Of a stretch of 64,000 bases of DNA, positions 10,666-23,530 are shown piece after piece. The notes beneath the pieces are model-generated. The model was given only the letters and a program-made list of their open reading frames with translations. It did not search any database and was not told the origin of the DNA. Position numbers and translations under genes: made by a program. This stretch comes from Vanrija pseudolonga (Eukaryota > Basidiomycota > Tremellomycetes > Trichosporonales > Trichosporonaceae), in the NCBI RefSeq assembly GCF_020906515.1, contig NC_085853.1, positions 868,001 through 932,000 of the forward strand. The letters are read 5' to 3'. Numbering within the stretch: the first letter of the stretch is position 1; every line of letters starts with the position of its first letter.

Positions 10666-12827
10666 ATGGCCGCTATCAACGAGCCCATCACCGGCGAGTC
10701 GAAGAAGAGAGTAGTAAGTATCCATCCTTCATCATCGGGTACGACGTGTCGTGCTGGTTGTAATCGGGATCACAAGACCCCATCCATGTGTCTGTGGCCA
10801 GCCTAACACTGCGCAGTGCTACTTCTTCGACTCGGACATCGGAAACTACCACTATGGACCAGGTAAGCGGGCAGATATTGTTCAGCAGCTGACTCCATAG
10901 GTCATCCCATGAAGCCGACGCGTATCAGGATGTGCCACTCGCTCGTTATGAACTACGGCCTTTACAAGCAGATGGAAATCTTTGTGCGTTGGAGCTGGCC
11001 CGACATCTCGAAGAGTGGATGCTGACTCCACCGTTAGAGGGCAAAGCCTGCTACCAAGCGCGAAATGTCTCAGTTCCATACGGACGAGTATGTCGACTTC
11101 CTTCACCGCATCACCCCGGACAATGAAAACCAGTTCGCTAGGGAACAAGTCAAGTGTAAGTGCTGTTGGTTACGCATCAAGACCAACGCTGATGTACCAA
11201 AGACAATGTCGGCGATGACTGTCCTATCTTTGACGGCTTGTTCGAGTACTGCTCCATCTCGGCCGGTGGTTCCATGGGTGTGTTTATTTTAAAGACGCCA
11301 AAGACTGTGCTGACTGAAATCAGAGGGTGCCGCTCGCCTGTCTCGCGACAAGTGTGACATTGCGGTCAACTGGGCTGGTGGCCTCCACCACGCCAAGAAG
11401 GCCGAGGCGACAGGTTTCTGTTACGTGAACGGTACGTGCTGTATGCGGACGGTTGCTGACGACGACGTAGACATTGTCCTTGGTATCCTCGAGCTCCTGC
11501 GATACCACCAGCGCGTTCTCTACGTCGACATTGACGTCCACCACGGTGACGGTGTTGAAGAGGCATTCTACACAACCGACCGCGTCATGACCTGCAGCTT
11601 CCACAAGTACGGCGAGTTCTTCCCCGGTACTGGTGAGGTTCGCGACAACGGCATCGGCAAGGGCAAGGGGTAGGTCCAGAACTCCTGGGCACATCTGACA
11701 GTCCAGATACGCGTGTAACGTGCCCTTGCGAGACGGCATGAGTGACGAGAACTATAAGACGATCTTTGAGCCCGTGATTCGCAAGATTATCGAGTGGTAC
11801 CAGCCAGGTGCCATTGTGCTTCAGTGTGGTGCCGACTCGTTGTCTGGTGACCGACTCGGCTCGTTCAACCTCTCCATGCGCGGCCACGCCGCGTGTGTCC
11901 AGTTCATCAAGTCGTTCAACCTTCCTCTCCTTATGCTCGGCGGTGGTGGCTACACCGTCAAGTCGGTGTCGCGCACTTGGGCGTATGAGACTGGTCTGGC
12001 GGCTGGTGTCCAACTTGGAGGCGCCATCCCCAACAACGAGTACTACGAGTACTATGGCCCCGACTACGAGCTGGACGTCAAGCCGTCCAATATGACGGAC
12101 CACAACACTCGCGAGTACCTGGATAAGCTCCAGGAGACGGTGTTTGAGATGCTGCGCGACAAGACTGCGGCTCCCAGTGTCCAGATACACAGTGAGTTTG
12201 CCCTTGTCGCCGGGAGGGATGAGAACAACCTGACCAGTTGCAGCCGTTCCAAAGCTTGCGCACGATGACGAGGATGACAACGAGATGGAAGACGCCGAGG
12301 ACAGGGACGTTAGGAGACCAAGTGAGTTGGGGAAAAAATGACCTGAGAGGGCTCGCAGCTGACCTCTTCCAGTGCGCCTGTGGGACAAGGAGAAGCAGAA
12401 CGAAAACTCGCTCTCTGATTCCGAGGATGAGGGAACCGGTGGTAGGCGGCATCGCCAATCCCATCGTGAGGGTTCGAACGGCTCCCGTTCAAAACGCCGG
12501 CGCTCTCAATCGCCAAGGACTGGAAGTGCGGCGCCGTCGGCTTCTGTGCCGGCCGCCGAGGCGACTCCCGCGACAACAGTGCCCGCACCAATTGCGCCAG
12601 CAGAAGAAGGTGGCGCACCGGCAGACAATGGGTCGTCTTCCAAGGGACCAGTTGACATTCAGTCGTGGGCTGAGAATGTGGTCAAGTCCGAGCCAGCTGC
12701 TACACCTGCAGAGGCCGCTGTTGCTGCGGACGGCGATGTCGAGATGGCTGATGCCTCCGCGGCCGACGTCGCCAACGGCGAGGTGAGCGGAGCGGGAGCC
12801 GGCGATGTTGTGGCTGAGGGAGCGTAA
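10666..12827 (+). CDS. RPD3: Class I histone deacetylase Rpd3
   Basis: This is the zinc-dependent lysine deacetylase of Rpd3L/Rpd3S-type co-repressor complexes. Ten exons (10666-10713, 10817-10862, 10901-10983, 11038-11155, 11203-11277, 11324-11431, 11471-11669, 11707-12191, 12244-12321, 12373-12827) give 564 residues. The catalytic domain (about 20-390) includes the active-site GGLHHAKK with its paired histidines, [16 protein letters not shown] with the zinc-binding Asp and His, [13 protein letters not shown] with the second zinc Asp, and [14 protein letters not shown]. After about residue 400 the tail is acidic, then rich in S, R and K ([11 protein letters not shown]), then alanine- and glutamate-rich, typical of the divergent Rpd3 tail. 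The last exon begins at TG completing an ATG split across the intron. No catalytic residue is missing. Confidence 0.97.
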
Positions 12828-13906
12828 CTAGTGGATCTAGTTGAGCATGTCAGCGCGTTGTCTCGTGTGCTTTCTGGGTCCAGGGCCGACATTGTTTGTG
12901 CCGTTTTTATTTGTGACAATTGACTCGAGTCAAGACAGTAAGACATGGATATCTGGTTCAGGTCTTGGCATAGGCCTGGGCCAGACATGATCTTAATGCA
13001 AGACTGGAGTAAGCATACCGTCTGGTTCATTAAACCAGGAGGGCAAGAAGGCTAAAAGGGAGATCAGTCGGTGGGGAACTCGATTGCAGCGGTCGATCAA
13101 GACACTTTTGGGGATTGATAAATGATTTGGGCTATTTTGCGCTGGTGCGACAATTGCTGTCTCGACCGGACGAGCAAGACATGACAGTCTCTTGCAGCGT
13201 ATCGAAGATGAAATGACGAGCACGATAAAGTGTTTACAAAAGGACGAGGGGTGCATGGTGGCTGGGACGTGAAGAGTGAGAGGCGAAGGAGAAGAGACGC
13301 CCGGCACGATCGATCCCGGGTTGGGTGGCGGGAGGGCGATGGCGCCGGGATGGCGTTCTGAATTGACAGCCAGCAACGCGGTGCCAAGCTGGCTCGCTTG
13401 CTGGCTATTGATTCCTTCACTTGTTGTGACTAGTTGGACCTGCGAGCGCACTCGCGTTGATCTCGTTGAAATGGGGACACTTGAATGCGCCGAGAGCGGT
13501 GACAACTCGGTGTGGGCCGGTGAAACGGCCCAAAGTGCAGAAGGAGCCAGATTCAGATTGAGGTTACACACCCTCCTTCTCACGGCCACTTCGCCCACCC
13601 AACACCCGATTCTGACACTCAGAAAATGTCCTACACCCCACCAGCACTGCGCACATCGCGGCCCATAGCATGTGGGATGCATTGACAGTGGCCCAAAGTC
13701 TATTGTGAATGTGATCTATATGTGATACAATTAATATTAATGCGTTGTGGGATGTGGTTGATTGATCGTCAGAGTCGTACAAAATGGCAACTTGGTGCGC
13801 TTTTTGGCGGGGGTCATAATACTGTAAATTAATGTTCGGGTTGTAATCACAATGGAGAGGATGTTGCCACTTCGTTGGGCATGTGGGCATGACGATTCAC
13901 GTCCTA
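12828..13906. other. Convergent intergenic region RPD3/kinase
   Basis: This 1.08 kb lies between two converging stops. It has no convincing reading frame. The segment at 13690-13880 is markedly AT-richer than its surroundings and probably holds the 3' end signals of the kinase transcript. I see nothing else specific. Confidence 0.5.
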
Positions 13907-15801
13907 CTAGAGGACGAATGCGGGGGAGGTGATGTTGAGCTCGGGCATGTCGCGCTTCCAGCGTGCAATGCTGTTGACAGGCTGGGGAACCTGGACGTGC
14001 ATGACGGGGCCGAGCTCGGGGGTTGGGGGCAGTGTGTCATTCGAGCTCGACGACGTTGAGCGAGCAGCCCCCGCGCTGAACGGGTCATGTGCTTCAGAGC
14101 TGCTTGTGGCCAGGCCTGGCGTCGACGCCGGCGTGTTGTAGTACTGCTGGTTGGCCGCGTGGGCGTGGGTGTACTGTGTTCCATCGTCGGACGCAGCAGC
14201 GCACTCTGCTCCTCGCGACCACGAGTCGTGGTCCACAAAGTGCTGGCGGTGGCGTGAGCCACTGCTGTGGTGGTGGTGACCCGCTGCAGCGTACTGGGGC
14301 TGCAGGTGGTGGTTGTGGTGAGGGTGCAGGTGGTACGGGTGGGGGATGGACCCGCCCTGGGCAGCCGCCGCAACCGCAGCAGCCGAGGATGCCACCGACG
14401 CCACCGTTACCTGGTGCCATTGTACGGAACCGCTAACGAGGTGAGCGGGTACGCTTATGTCAAGGCCAGGTTCGGGGCTAGGTGCAGGTGACGGCAAGTG
14501 GGAGTGTGCCTTGATGTTACTGCTGTGGGTCGAGAAAGTCGGGGCGGCCATGACCATTGCACGCAGCTGAGCCAAGCCGATTCTGTCGGAAGGGTTGCGC
14601 GTGAAGAGGCCGGCAAGAATGGCGCTGCTTGCAGGTGACAGGGGCAGGATCGTCGCAAGCAGACTAGGGTCGTCGAGGTACGCGCGGAAAGTGTCGTCGT
14701 CTGCACGCGCTTGCCTCCAGGGATTGCGGCCGCACGCCAAATTGACGAGGATGACACCCAAGGACCACAAGTCTGCCTGGGCCGTAGAGTAGGACTCGAC
14801 AGGCTCAAAGAGGCCGCCCTGGCACTCGGGGCTGAGGTAGAAGGTCGAGCCACTGAGCGGTGTGTTAGCTACTGCCCCTTTGTCTCTTGATACGCCATTA
14901 CGGAACCCGTGCCGCAATCCTGCCCCTGGCCAAGTGACCCCAAACCAGATTGCGAAGATGAGAAACAGGTACGGGCGGTGGCAGGGGCCGAGGGGATCGT
15001 CACGCTCCTGCCACCTTATGGGCACGATACAAGCCATCAGACGTGCGTAGTCACTACCCGCTGCCTCCCAGAGAGGCTGACGGGAGAGACTAGCACTCCA
15101 CGCTTGTTGCTAGCCATGGTAGACGAGTGTGGCACCTGTTGGAACCACCCAGGTCGATTCCAGCTGCACCCCACCACCCCACTGTGGTCTGTCGCCGCCG
15201 TCGTCGTCCAACACCAAAACAACACTCACCATCCAAAGTCGGTCGACATTCTCTCGGTCGTTGCAAGACCAAAATCCGCAATACACACCCTTGTGCCGTC
15301 TTCGGAACACAGGATATTTTCGGGCTTGAGGTCGCGGTGGAAGATGCCCATCGAGTGGCAATAAGCGACGGCATCGATAATCTGAAGGAAGACGGAGCGG
15401 ACCAACTCGTCGCGGCCGAGGTACCGCTGGTTGTCGGTGATCATGGCAAACAGGTCGCCGCCAGAATAGTAGTCCATGACGACAAAGGTAAAGAGCTCAT
15501 CCTCAATGACCTTGTGGACCGGCATGATGCCAACGTGATCAGCCGCCAGCTGGTGAAGCGCAATCTCCCTGCGCTGGAAGTGGCGTTGACGGGCATCAAG
15601 TCCCTTCTTGCACAAGCACTTGACGGCGACATAGGGTGGGGCGGCATAGGGAGTGGCCACTCGACCGCGCGAGGCCAGGTGGTCGACGGCAAGGTACACG
15701 ACGCCGTAGGCTCCGACACCGATGATCGACACAAATTCGTACCGCCCGTGGTCGATTCGGCGTCCGACAAGATCCCTGCCAGCGTTGGTGTAGTCTGGCA
15801 T
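13907..15801 (-). CDS. Serine/threonine protein kinase, Ran1/SKS1/VHS1-like
   Basis: Two exons (15230-15801 and 13907-14852) separated by a 377 bp intron give 505 residues. The kinase domain (about 15-330) is complete: glycine loop [12 protein letters not shown], Lys in [10 protein letters not shown], catalytic loop [14 protein letters not shown] in CIADFGLAT, and the peptide loop ending in YLSPE after a GCGSTF segment, which is typical of the Ran1/Pat1 and SKS1/VHS1 group that acts in nutrient and meiosis signalling. The intron falls in the activation segment between DFG and SPE. The C-terminal third is non-kinase: Ala-rich, then strongly His-rich (about 14215-14345), then Ser/Pro-rich with PPTPELGP. 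Upstream lies the 7.7 kb gene-poor block, so its promoter may be very long. Subfamily placement is an inference from motif flavour. Confidence 0.85.
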
Positions 15802-16707
15802 GGTGAGGAAGGGGCAATGGTGACGAGTGGGTGGGGGGTAGGGGTTGGTGGTTTGGGAGGTCGTACTTATAAACCGACGCTCGGCGGGTGTGTAGTGTGC
15901 TCTTGTCCGACGATGGCGGCGGGGATGGCGGATCGGATTAAGGGCCGGAGAAGGGGCACGAGAGCGTGCGTTGTTGTGAACAGACGGGCGTGTGTGGAGA
16001 CGATTTACACGCGGACCGGCCGCAAGATGTTGTGTAATGTGGCGACAGTCGACGGAAGCGACGAAGCGGGGCGACTGCGGGGGCGGTTACAGTTCGACAC
16101 AACGGGCGTGCGACGGTGACGGAGGGTATATTATATTTTCCTCGTGCGTGTGTATGAGGACTGAAATAATATGCAGGTGAGTGAATGTCGACGTCTTCTA
16201 GACGGTGGACAGGGGATGAGGGGAGCGAGGGGGGAGGTGGACGGGGTGGGGTGGAGGTGATGGATGGAGGAGGCGGTGGTGGTGGGCACCGACTAGCGTG
16301 CACGCGTGTTTAAGAGTACTGATGGCAGTGGTCACTGTCGATCTATTAAGTGTGTGCCTTTCTTCTCACCTGCGAAGTCTGACACGAGCGCGCCGGCAGT
16401 CCTGACTACCTGACACTGGACCTGGCCTGAATCCAACGCTGGAATGGGGGCGTCGAGTCGCAACCGGCCCCAACGGGAAATCACCGAGCACCAGTCTCTC
16501 TGGCTGGCGTGTGGGCTTGAGGCCTGGCGGGCTGGCTGGCTGGCGGACTGGCTGACTTTGGCTTGGATGGCTCCATGGCGGCTGACAGGCCTCAGGCAGG
16601 CCGGCCGGCCGGCTCGCTCGCGTACCACCGATGGTCTATCGATGGCGCAGACAGTCCTGCCAAGTCTTTGCCGGGGCACGCGTCAGACTCGACCAGAAAC
16701 GCCAGGT

Positions 16708-16758
16708 TGTGGTGGTGGTGGTGGTGGTGGTTGGCGGTGGTGGTGGTTGGTGGTGGTG
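16708..16758 (+). repeat. Imperfect (GTG)n microsatellite
   Basis: About 50 bases of GGT/GTG repeats interrupted by TTGGC. It lies in the gene-poor block about 0.9 kb upstream of the kinase start. Confidence 0.8.
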
Positions 16759-19700
16759 CTGGCGCCTGCGCGACGCCGCCGCCACCGGCCGTCCCTGTCT
16801 CTGCCCCCTTCCTTCTCCTTCGGCCCCCGCGTCTGCCCAAGGCCCCCTCCACGCCTGTACAAGGCAGGCCGTAGAAACAAGCATCTCCCCAGATCATTGG
16901 GACAGAGTTCCTGAAGTGGGCGCCACCGAAAATAGACAGGGAAAGGAGGCCACCACACGGAGGGCAAAAAAACATAAAGAAAAAAAATGCTGCTTGTCGT
17001 CGGACGGTGGGCGGCGTGGGCCAGTCCTGAGAATGGATTGGGTGGCAAAGGGTGGAAAAGGGGGCGGCTGCCTCAATTCCCCAGCACCGACGCACACTGT
17101 ATCTGAGACCATGGGCCCCGTCGCCCCGCGCAGCCAGAGTAGGAGCAGAATTGTGCCCAAAATCAGCCCCGTTTTGCAAGCCACATCGTCTAGGCCCCAG
17201 CCTTGTTCCCTCGCCTCGCCTCCCCTCGGTCGTCCGTCCTCAGTCGTTCTCGCGCCCCCGGCCGCCCTCGCCAGCGTTCCGTTGCCCACGTCACACATAC
17301 CACAGCCCACTCCCACCCCACCCGCTGACACACATGACACATTCGCCGGCTTTGGGCGGACTAGCCGAACGCTCGCCACCTGTAACTACCTCGTGTCAGG
17401 GCCTCGCGTCAATGCTCCACCCTGCGGCGTGCGCGGCGGACGCGGCGGCGTGCAGACACCTGGAACCAAACCCCGTCGGCTTGTCAGTATCTGTGATTCA
17501 CTCATCTTCCAAGGTTCCATGGGTTTATCCAGGCAGGGAACAGACGGACATTCATCCGCCCATGCTACACCGAACACACCCGCCGTTGAGGACAATGCAG
17601 TCCATGGCAGTCCAAGACTTGTTTTGGGCCTCCCGATGTCCGACACAGGCCGGGTTCGCCACCCATGTTACACACATGGGCAACATACCTGGGCACAGCA
17701 CAATGCGATGTGTCTCAATCTCATACTCAATCGTCATTGCGACACTGATTACACTCGGACCTCCGGTCTCGATCAGAGAAATGCATAGCCGCTTGACTCA
17801 CTGGACACCGACAGCACGGCGTTTGGTAGCAGCACTCGTCGGCTCATGTGAGCATGTGTGTGCCGTGGCTCAGATTCGCGAGGAAGCCCATTGTTCATCG
17901 CTTCGGTAGCGGGCCCTCCCAATCGAGCCGGTGGACCGCAGCCAGTGGGCCAGTGACAGCTACCGGGGGCGCGCGTGCCCCGCCCGGCCGCACGATCCGG
18001 CCATTATCTCGATACCACACACGCACACGCATCAGGCACAAGCGTCTGGGGTTCCACGGATCGCCTGTGATGGTCGGGTGACTGGCATGGCTTGAGCTTG
18101 GACCCAGCAAGCAGTCACAGGGTGAGACATTGTGCAAGCCCACGGAGAGCACGAGCTCGACGTCGTGTCTGTGTGTGCTTATTTGGTCTCGCATCTGGTT
18201 CCTGCAACTTGCAACAACCAGATGTATCCTGATTTTGATCCCAGGCAGATGTTGCTGCATTGCCCACCCGCACGCTGCCCACTGCCGCAGCGAACTCGAA
18301 CTCGTTTGCTGTCCTCGTCCGCCTGCCCCACGGCACAGCTGGCGCCAGGTGCTCCGCGTGGTGACCCTTTCGGTGGCTTAATTGACAACAGATCAAAGAA
18401 CTGAGTCATGCTCCTGGATCCTGGCCGTGTGGTCTTGAGCTCGGGCCCACGAGCCCAGACACACAACGTCTCACCCCTTCGTCAGCGGCACTTTGGTGGC
18501 GGCGGGCTCGCCGCACTTCCCGCAATGGTCTAAGTCCACGCTAGTGCCGCAATCGCCGTTAAACTCCCTCGCCGCCGGCACGCTGTGCATGTACCGCATC
18601 CTGATAACGCCTCGTGCGATCAACCACCTCAGACAGGAGGCTGAAGGAGGTTGGTCGCCATCGGCTTTGGCTGCGCCGCCACACAGGGTGCCGCCACGCC
18701 ACTGTGGCGGTCATTTCAACAGACTGACCCTGACTTTGACGGTTGTCGACTTTTGATTCCGGCAACCATTATCAGACTTGCAGTCGCCTTTGAATTGAAT
18801 ACATGGAAGAGACTAAAGTCGTTGGTGCAGGACAAGGAGGGCAATGGGAATTGAGTCTAAACAATACTAAAGCTTTTGGGGTCAGACTCGCAGGGAATAG
18901 ACAACGTGGGCTCCCTGAGCATAATGAACGCCGCGGCTGTCGACCCCGCCAACCTCTTGAACCACGTTCAAGGCAGCATTCTAACTTGCTCAACTCTACC
19001 TCTGCCATCCCGCAAACTAACCTCCGCTCAAAGGCGTCGACCGGGGGCACGGTTCCAATACAACTGACCAACGGCCTTCTAACGGACATCGCACGGTCGC
19101 ACGGTCCGCTTTCCTCTCCTGCCTGCTCTTTGCGAGTGTCATATGCCACGGCATTGCCCGTCCACCTCACCGGCCACGAGAACCATTGTCAGCGGCAGCA
19201 GGCTTGCCGTCTGGACGGCCGCCACACCTTGTCTTGGCCTCCTCAGGTGCAGCTGAACACACTGGTGCCCTTGCGTATGCGCCGCATGTGCGCAGCCGCC
19301 GCGCACAAGCACCCACCCACGCGCAGCAGTGTCTCATATCTCGAGCCGCCGCTGCTCCGCATCGGTCGCCCGCGCACGTCATATCTGGATTCCGTTCGGG
19401 CCGCTTGAGCATCGGAAATGGTGTCATCATTCCGGCCGGCCGCCCTGTCCTGTCAATATTTGGTTCGTGGAGTGCTCACGGTATACCGTTTGATAACGTG
19501 GTGGTCGCAATCACGTCTTCGGAAACACCCAGGGAGGAGACGAGGGCATGGCCGAGAATGGACGATAGGGTACAGTACCAGCCCTCCATTTCCAGGACGT
19601 CCGCAGCGGCCCTCCGCAGCTCACAGGCGTGCAAAGGCTCGCGTCCACCCCCACGCGAGGACCACACGATGATCTTGTCATTCCGCGGCCAGCGCCATGT

Positions 19701-22050
19701 CTGACATGCCATCACATTAGACAGCCTTGGCGATACGCGCCAGCGGAGGCGTGCATAACGCTGTGGAAACGAGCTTGGCAGCGCCATTATCGACACATGC
19801 CGCGCGCGTAGCACCGCATTAGCAGCACCGGTGAAACTTGACTGCAATAGACACGGACTGTTCATCCCGCGGGAGCGGCGGCCAGCGTCGGCCAGCTCTC
19901 GCAGGGAGCGGGCCGGAAGCCGCGGCAACGCCGTGCAGTTGCGCTTCACGCAGCAAGGCTATCCGGCTGCCGCCGAGGCGGCAGGCGGCCAAGATGAGGC
20001 TGGGCTTGGCGGCAAGCGTGTACAGTAGGCGGCGCATCGGGGGCGTCGCGCCGGCGCGTGTCGGGGCGTCGGCTCATCGATGGATCATGCAGCCGACAGC
20101 ATTGCGCCCGAGCACCCGAAGTATAGTGTGCATGGACGCACGGCGGCGTGCCCCGCCAGCAGATCAGCGCGAGCGACGAGGCTAAGTTTCCCCGACAGGC
20201 CCCACGCTACCGTGCACTTCGCGCGGCGCTATTGGCCCCAGCGGTCGTTTGACTCGCGATGTGGCGCGACCTTGGCCGAGATGTTCGTCCGGACGCGGAG
20301 AATGAGTCGGTGGTGAGTCATGCCGCCGAAAGTACGCGTAATGGCCCCCGAAAGAGATCACTTGGGAGAAGTGAGCAGCTGTCATCGGCGCCGTGCGCAG
20401 CACACGTGTGGGACATTGGGTGCCTCATCATTCGGCACGGAGCCGGCCTCCCTCCGAATCCGCTCACTCGGCTCCTGCGAATGCTTGCTGCCCTCGTCGC
20501 CTGGCTGCCTGCCCCTCGCAAATTTGTGGTTCCTCTCACTGTGCTTTCCCATAAGCCGGTACATTTACCGGAGAGAGAGGTTAACTCTGCCAGTGTCCCT
20601 TGAGGAACGGTCGCCTCAGCCCCCTCGGTGTGGCGTCAATCCCTTTGGCCACGAGCACCTCAACGTCCTGGGTCGATGGACCCTGTGGCGGACTCGCGAT
20701 GTCGTCGGCACCAGCCGCCGTGTTTGTGCGCAGCGCAGATGCTGGCTCACATCAGCACAGGCAGCAGCTCGGCACGCCCGGCTCGCTGGGCGATACACGC
20801 CACAGTTTCGCCACGAGGGCCTCGCACCCACCTACCACGGACCTGCGCCGGGCCCTTTCGCCTGGCTCCGCGGAGATGGTAGCGCTTTTAGCCTGCCAAG
20901 CATTCCTGTCCCTGCGAATCCGCCGCCATTGGTGATATTGAGCTCGATGCGCATTCAGTCACCAACTTGCCAAACGTTACCGGCGGGCGGCGGGCATAGA
21001 GGGGGCGGTACCTGCGGCAAGGAAAACCGCCACGGCCAAAGGTATTCATGTAAACAATAGACGGCAAGACGACGGCAAACGCGTAATGAGAGGCCATGTT
21101 CCTCGCACTCTTCAGTGGTGTAGAGACCCCGATGCATGGGCGTGCGAGTGCCTGTCCTGATCTGGGCATGCGCGGATTCCAGTGCCGCGCCACTGTTGTT
21201 CCGTGAAACACACAAACATTGGCGTAGAAGTGTTGGGGATGATGAAAGCCAAATGTTCAAAGTGAGGCGGCGGGGCCGGCGCAGTTCAGAATGTCCGATG
21301 TGAGACACCTGGGACTGGTATCACTTGTCGTGATGGATTGATCGACTCAACAGCCAGAGGGCGAGGGCAGACGACTGACTGCCCGACAATCACGGGCCAG
21401 ATCGGTCAAACAACAACAGTCTATTGTCCCAAGCAAGCTGAGAGCGTGGGTGCTGCGAGGTCCCCGTCCAGGCGGGAGTCAGTGTGAGTCTTCTCGAGAG
21501 TTTGTCAACTCGAAGAGCACTGTAAGGTCACGGCGGGGTGGTGTCAGCGACCCCCACCCCCTGTGTTGCCTCCAACTCGGGAGTTGCAATCAAGAAACGG
21601 GCAACCGGCAACCGAAAGAGGTGGGCGAGGGGAGTACTTACAGCGCAATTGCGATCGTCCATCCCTCACTCACCCTAGCGAGGCTCCCAGCGCGGGTATC
21701 CCAGTTGGTCCTCCTCATCCGTGCTGCCTGTGATCGAGTCTCTGAAGGCCGGTCTGGCTGAGTGAGATGGGACGAGTGGCGGGCAACAACAACTGCCACC
21801 GGGAGCCAAAAGCACCTGGCGGGCGTGCACTCGTCTGTCGGAGCAAAGTTACTCGCGTCCGAAGAGCTGCCATCCGCAGAGTGAATGTCCAGCCACCGTT
21901 CGAGAAGCCGGTAAGGGTGGAAGTGGAACGTCCTCGGTCGTGCGGACCAGACCCACATTCGCCGACAATGGCGTTGGAGTGCGCGGTCAGCCTACAACGA
22001 TCGTCGAGCTTGTTCCTCTGGGCCAGTCAACCTTGCCGGATCTCGGCTCC

Positions 22051-22086
22051 CGGTTGCGGTCACGGTTATGGTTACGGTTACGATTC
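22051..22086 (+). repeat. Short degenerate 6-bp repeat (CGGTTA-like)
   Basis: Five or six units of a CGGTTA/TGGTTA/CGGTCA pattern in tandem. It is too short to be telomeric and I attach no function to it. Confidence 0.5.
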
Positions 22087-23530
22087 AGCCCATAGAGTCG
22101 TTGCGCTGTTCGGCTTGACCATCAGTCGCCGGGTGGGCGGGCAGGTGGGCTGGGCTGTGTGTGGGCTGGCGGGTGGGCCGGCCGGCGATCGTCTCGTCTC
22201 GTCCCGTTTGGCCTGGTCGGGTATTCGGACTCGCTCGATCGCGATGGGTTTCGGACATGCCACGAGCCGTTGGGGCAGGGACGAGGGCGTGTCAGTGGCC
22301 GGCCGGCGCGGCAGGGACGGCCGGCGTCGGCTGAGCGGCTAGCTGCCGAGAGGAAGAGTCGACAACAAGTCAGTCGCCGGGGCCACGGGTGTTGTTGTTG
22401 TTTTGCTCAGGGACCATCAGTGCATATTGAGACTCAGGCTGGCTCTGCTCAATGTGAGTGATCGTCTGACGGCGGCATCGGTGGACGGTGGGGACATTAG
22501 TGGCGGCGGCAAGGTGGACGGCGGAACGGGTGGACGCACGCAGAATCGGCAGTGGGCAGAAATGCCTCGGCAACACAACACAGGTTCGTCGTCGGGGGAT
22601 CTCAGTGTCTCTCTTTACACAGCGTACCACTCCGATCGCAGGTGACCAACACAGATGTAGCGGCGGCGTTTGACGTCGTTGAGCCGGGGTACGCAATCGA
22701 GCTACATACCTACAGTACCTACCTTGCGCTGGCGGGTCCTGAGTCGCGAGGTTGGTTAGTGCAGGTACATGACACAGATGCACAGCGTGCCATGGTGAAA
22801 CTCAGTGATCTGGCGAGTCGGGTCTGGTACCTCGTCGTCGTCGTCGTTTTCGGCGTGAGGGCGGCACGGTGAATGCAGTCAGTCGGTCGGGAAAGCCAAC
22901 CTCGGCCCCACGCTCGCTCGCTGTGAGCTCCCCCGTCACAGACGACAGTATCGCGCTGGGAAAGGAATACAGACAAACCAAACTAACTCTGGTGGCGGTG
23001 CCACTGGAGCTATGTAGTGGGAGACGGGCGCGCCGTGGGTTCGGCAGAGTGATTCAAAGGCATATACCGGTATGATGGGCTAGCGAGTGTGAGAGCATGA
23101 GGAGGGAGCAGAGGCGGGAATGGGATGAGGGGAAGAACGCACGACCTGGTGGTCGTCGTTGGTGGCTGTTGACATCTGAGAGTCTGATTCATAGGAGAGG
23201 CTCCGCCCGCCTCGGGTCATCGCCGCCCTCGGCGCCGCGCCGCACCGCGGCGCAGCCACTGCCAAGGCCACTCGCTACACCGGTCCGCTGGACCGGACCT
23301 CCGTCACCACCACACCCCGCAACCCCGCCCCCACCCTTCCCGGCGCCACACATCCACACCATTTCATCATTCATGTAAACAAAATTCCCCAATACCAACG
23401 ATACGGTCCCCTCAATACATGGGTATATGAATAGATTCGCGTTCCTCGCCATCTTCATGCCGTGGCCCATCTTCCCATTCTATGAAACTCGGAAAGGCAG
23501 GGATAGGATGAATGCAACACTTTTCTTCAA

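Larger units (their letters stand above)
15802..23530. other. 7.7 kb gene-poor region upstream of the kinase
   Basis: I find no gene here. Many open frames of 60-385 codons exist on both strands, but they overlap one another, have the Arg/Ser/Pro/His composition of random GC-rich translation, show no family motifs and do not join through plausible introns. The region carries short simple repeats (16708-16758, 22051-22086) and scattered GGCCGGCC blocks. The only start codon facing out of it is that of the kinase at 15801; at the other end is the 3' end of the F-BAR/RhoGAP/GNA1 gene. It could be an unusually long regulatory region, a non-coding transcription unit or a decayed region. Confidence 0.55.

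Noticed and set aside
15127-16119. 330-codon plus-strand frame over kinase exon 1
   Set aside because: It is antisense to an unmistakable kinase domain and has no family features.
16631-17909. Overlapping 285- and 385-codon frames in the gene-poor block
   Set aside because: Low-complexity Gly/Val/Trp run from the (GTG)n repeat followed by Pro/Ser/His-rich sequence; two frames are equally open, as in random GC-rich DNA.
22051-22086. Possible internal telomere-like repeat
   Set aside because: Only five or six degenerate 6-bp units and the wrong G-run structure for a telomeric TTAGGG-type repeat.
16599-22304. Recurrent GGCCGGCC blocks in the gene-poor region
   Set aside because: Four copies are about what roughly 60% GC over a window this size would give, so no enrichment can be claimed by eye.
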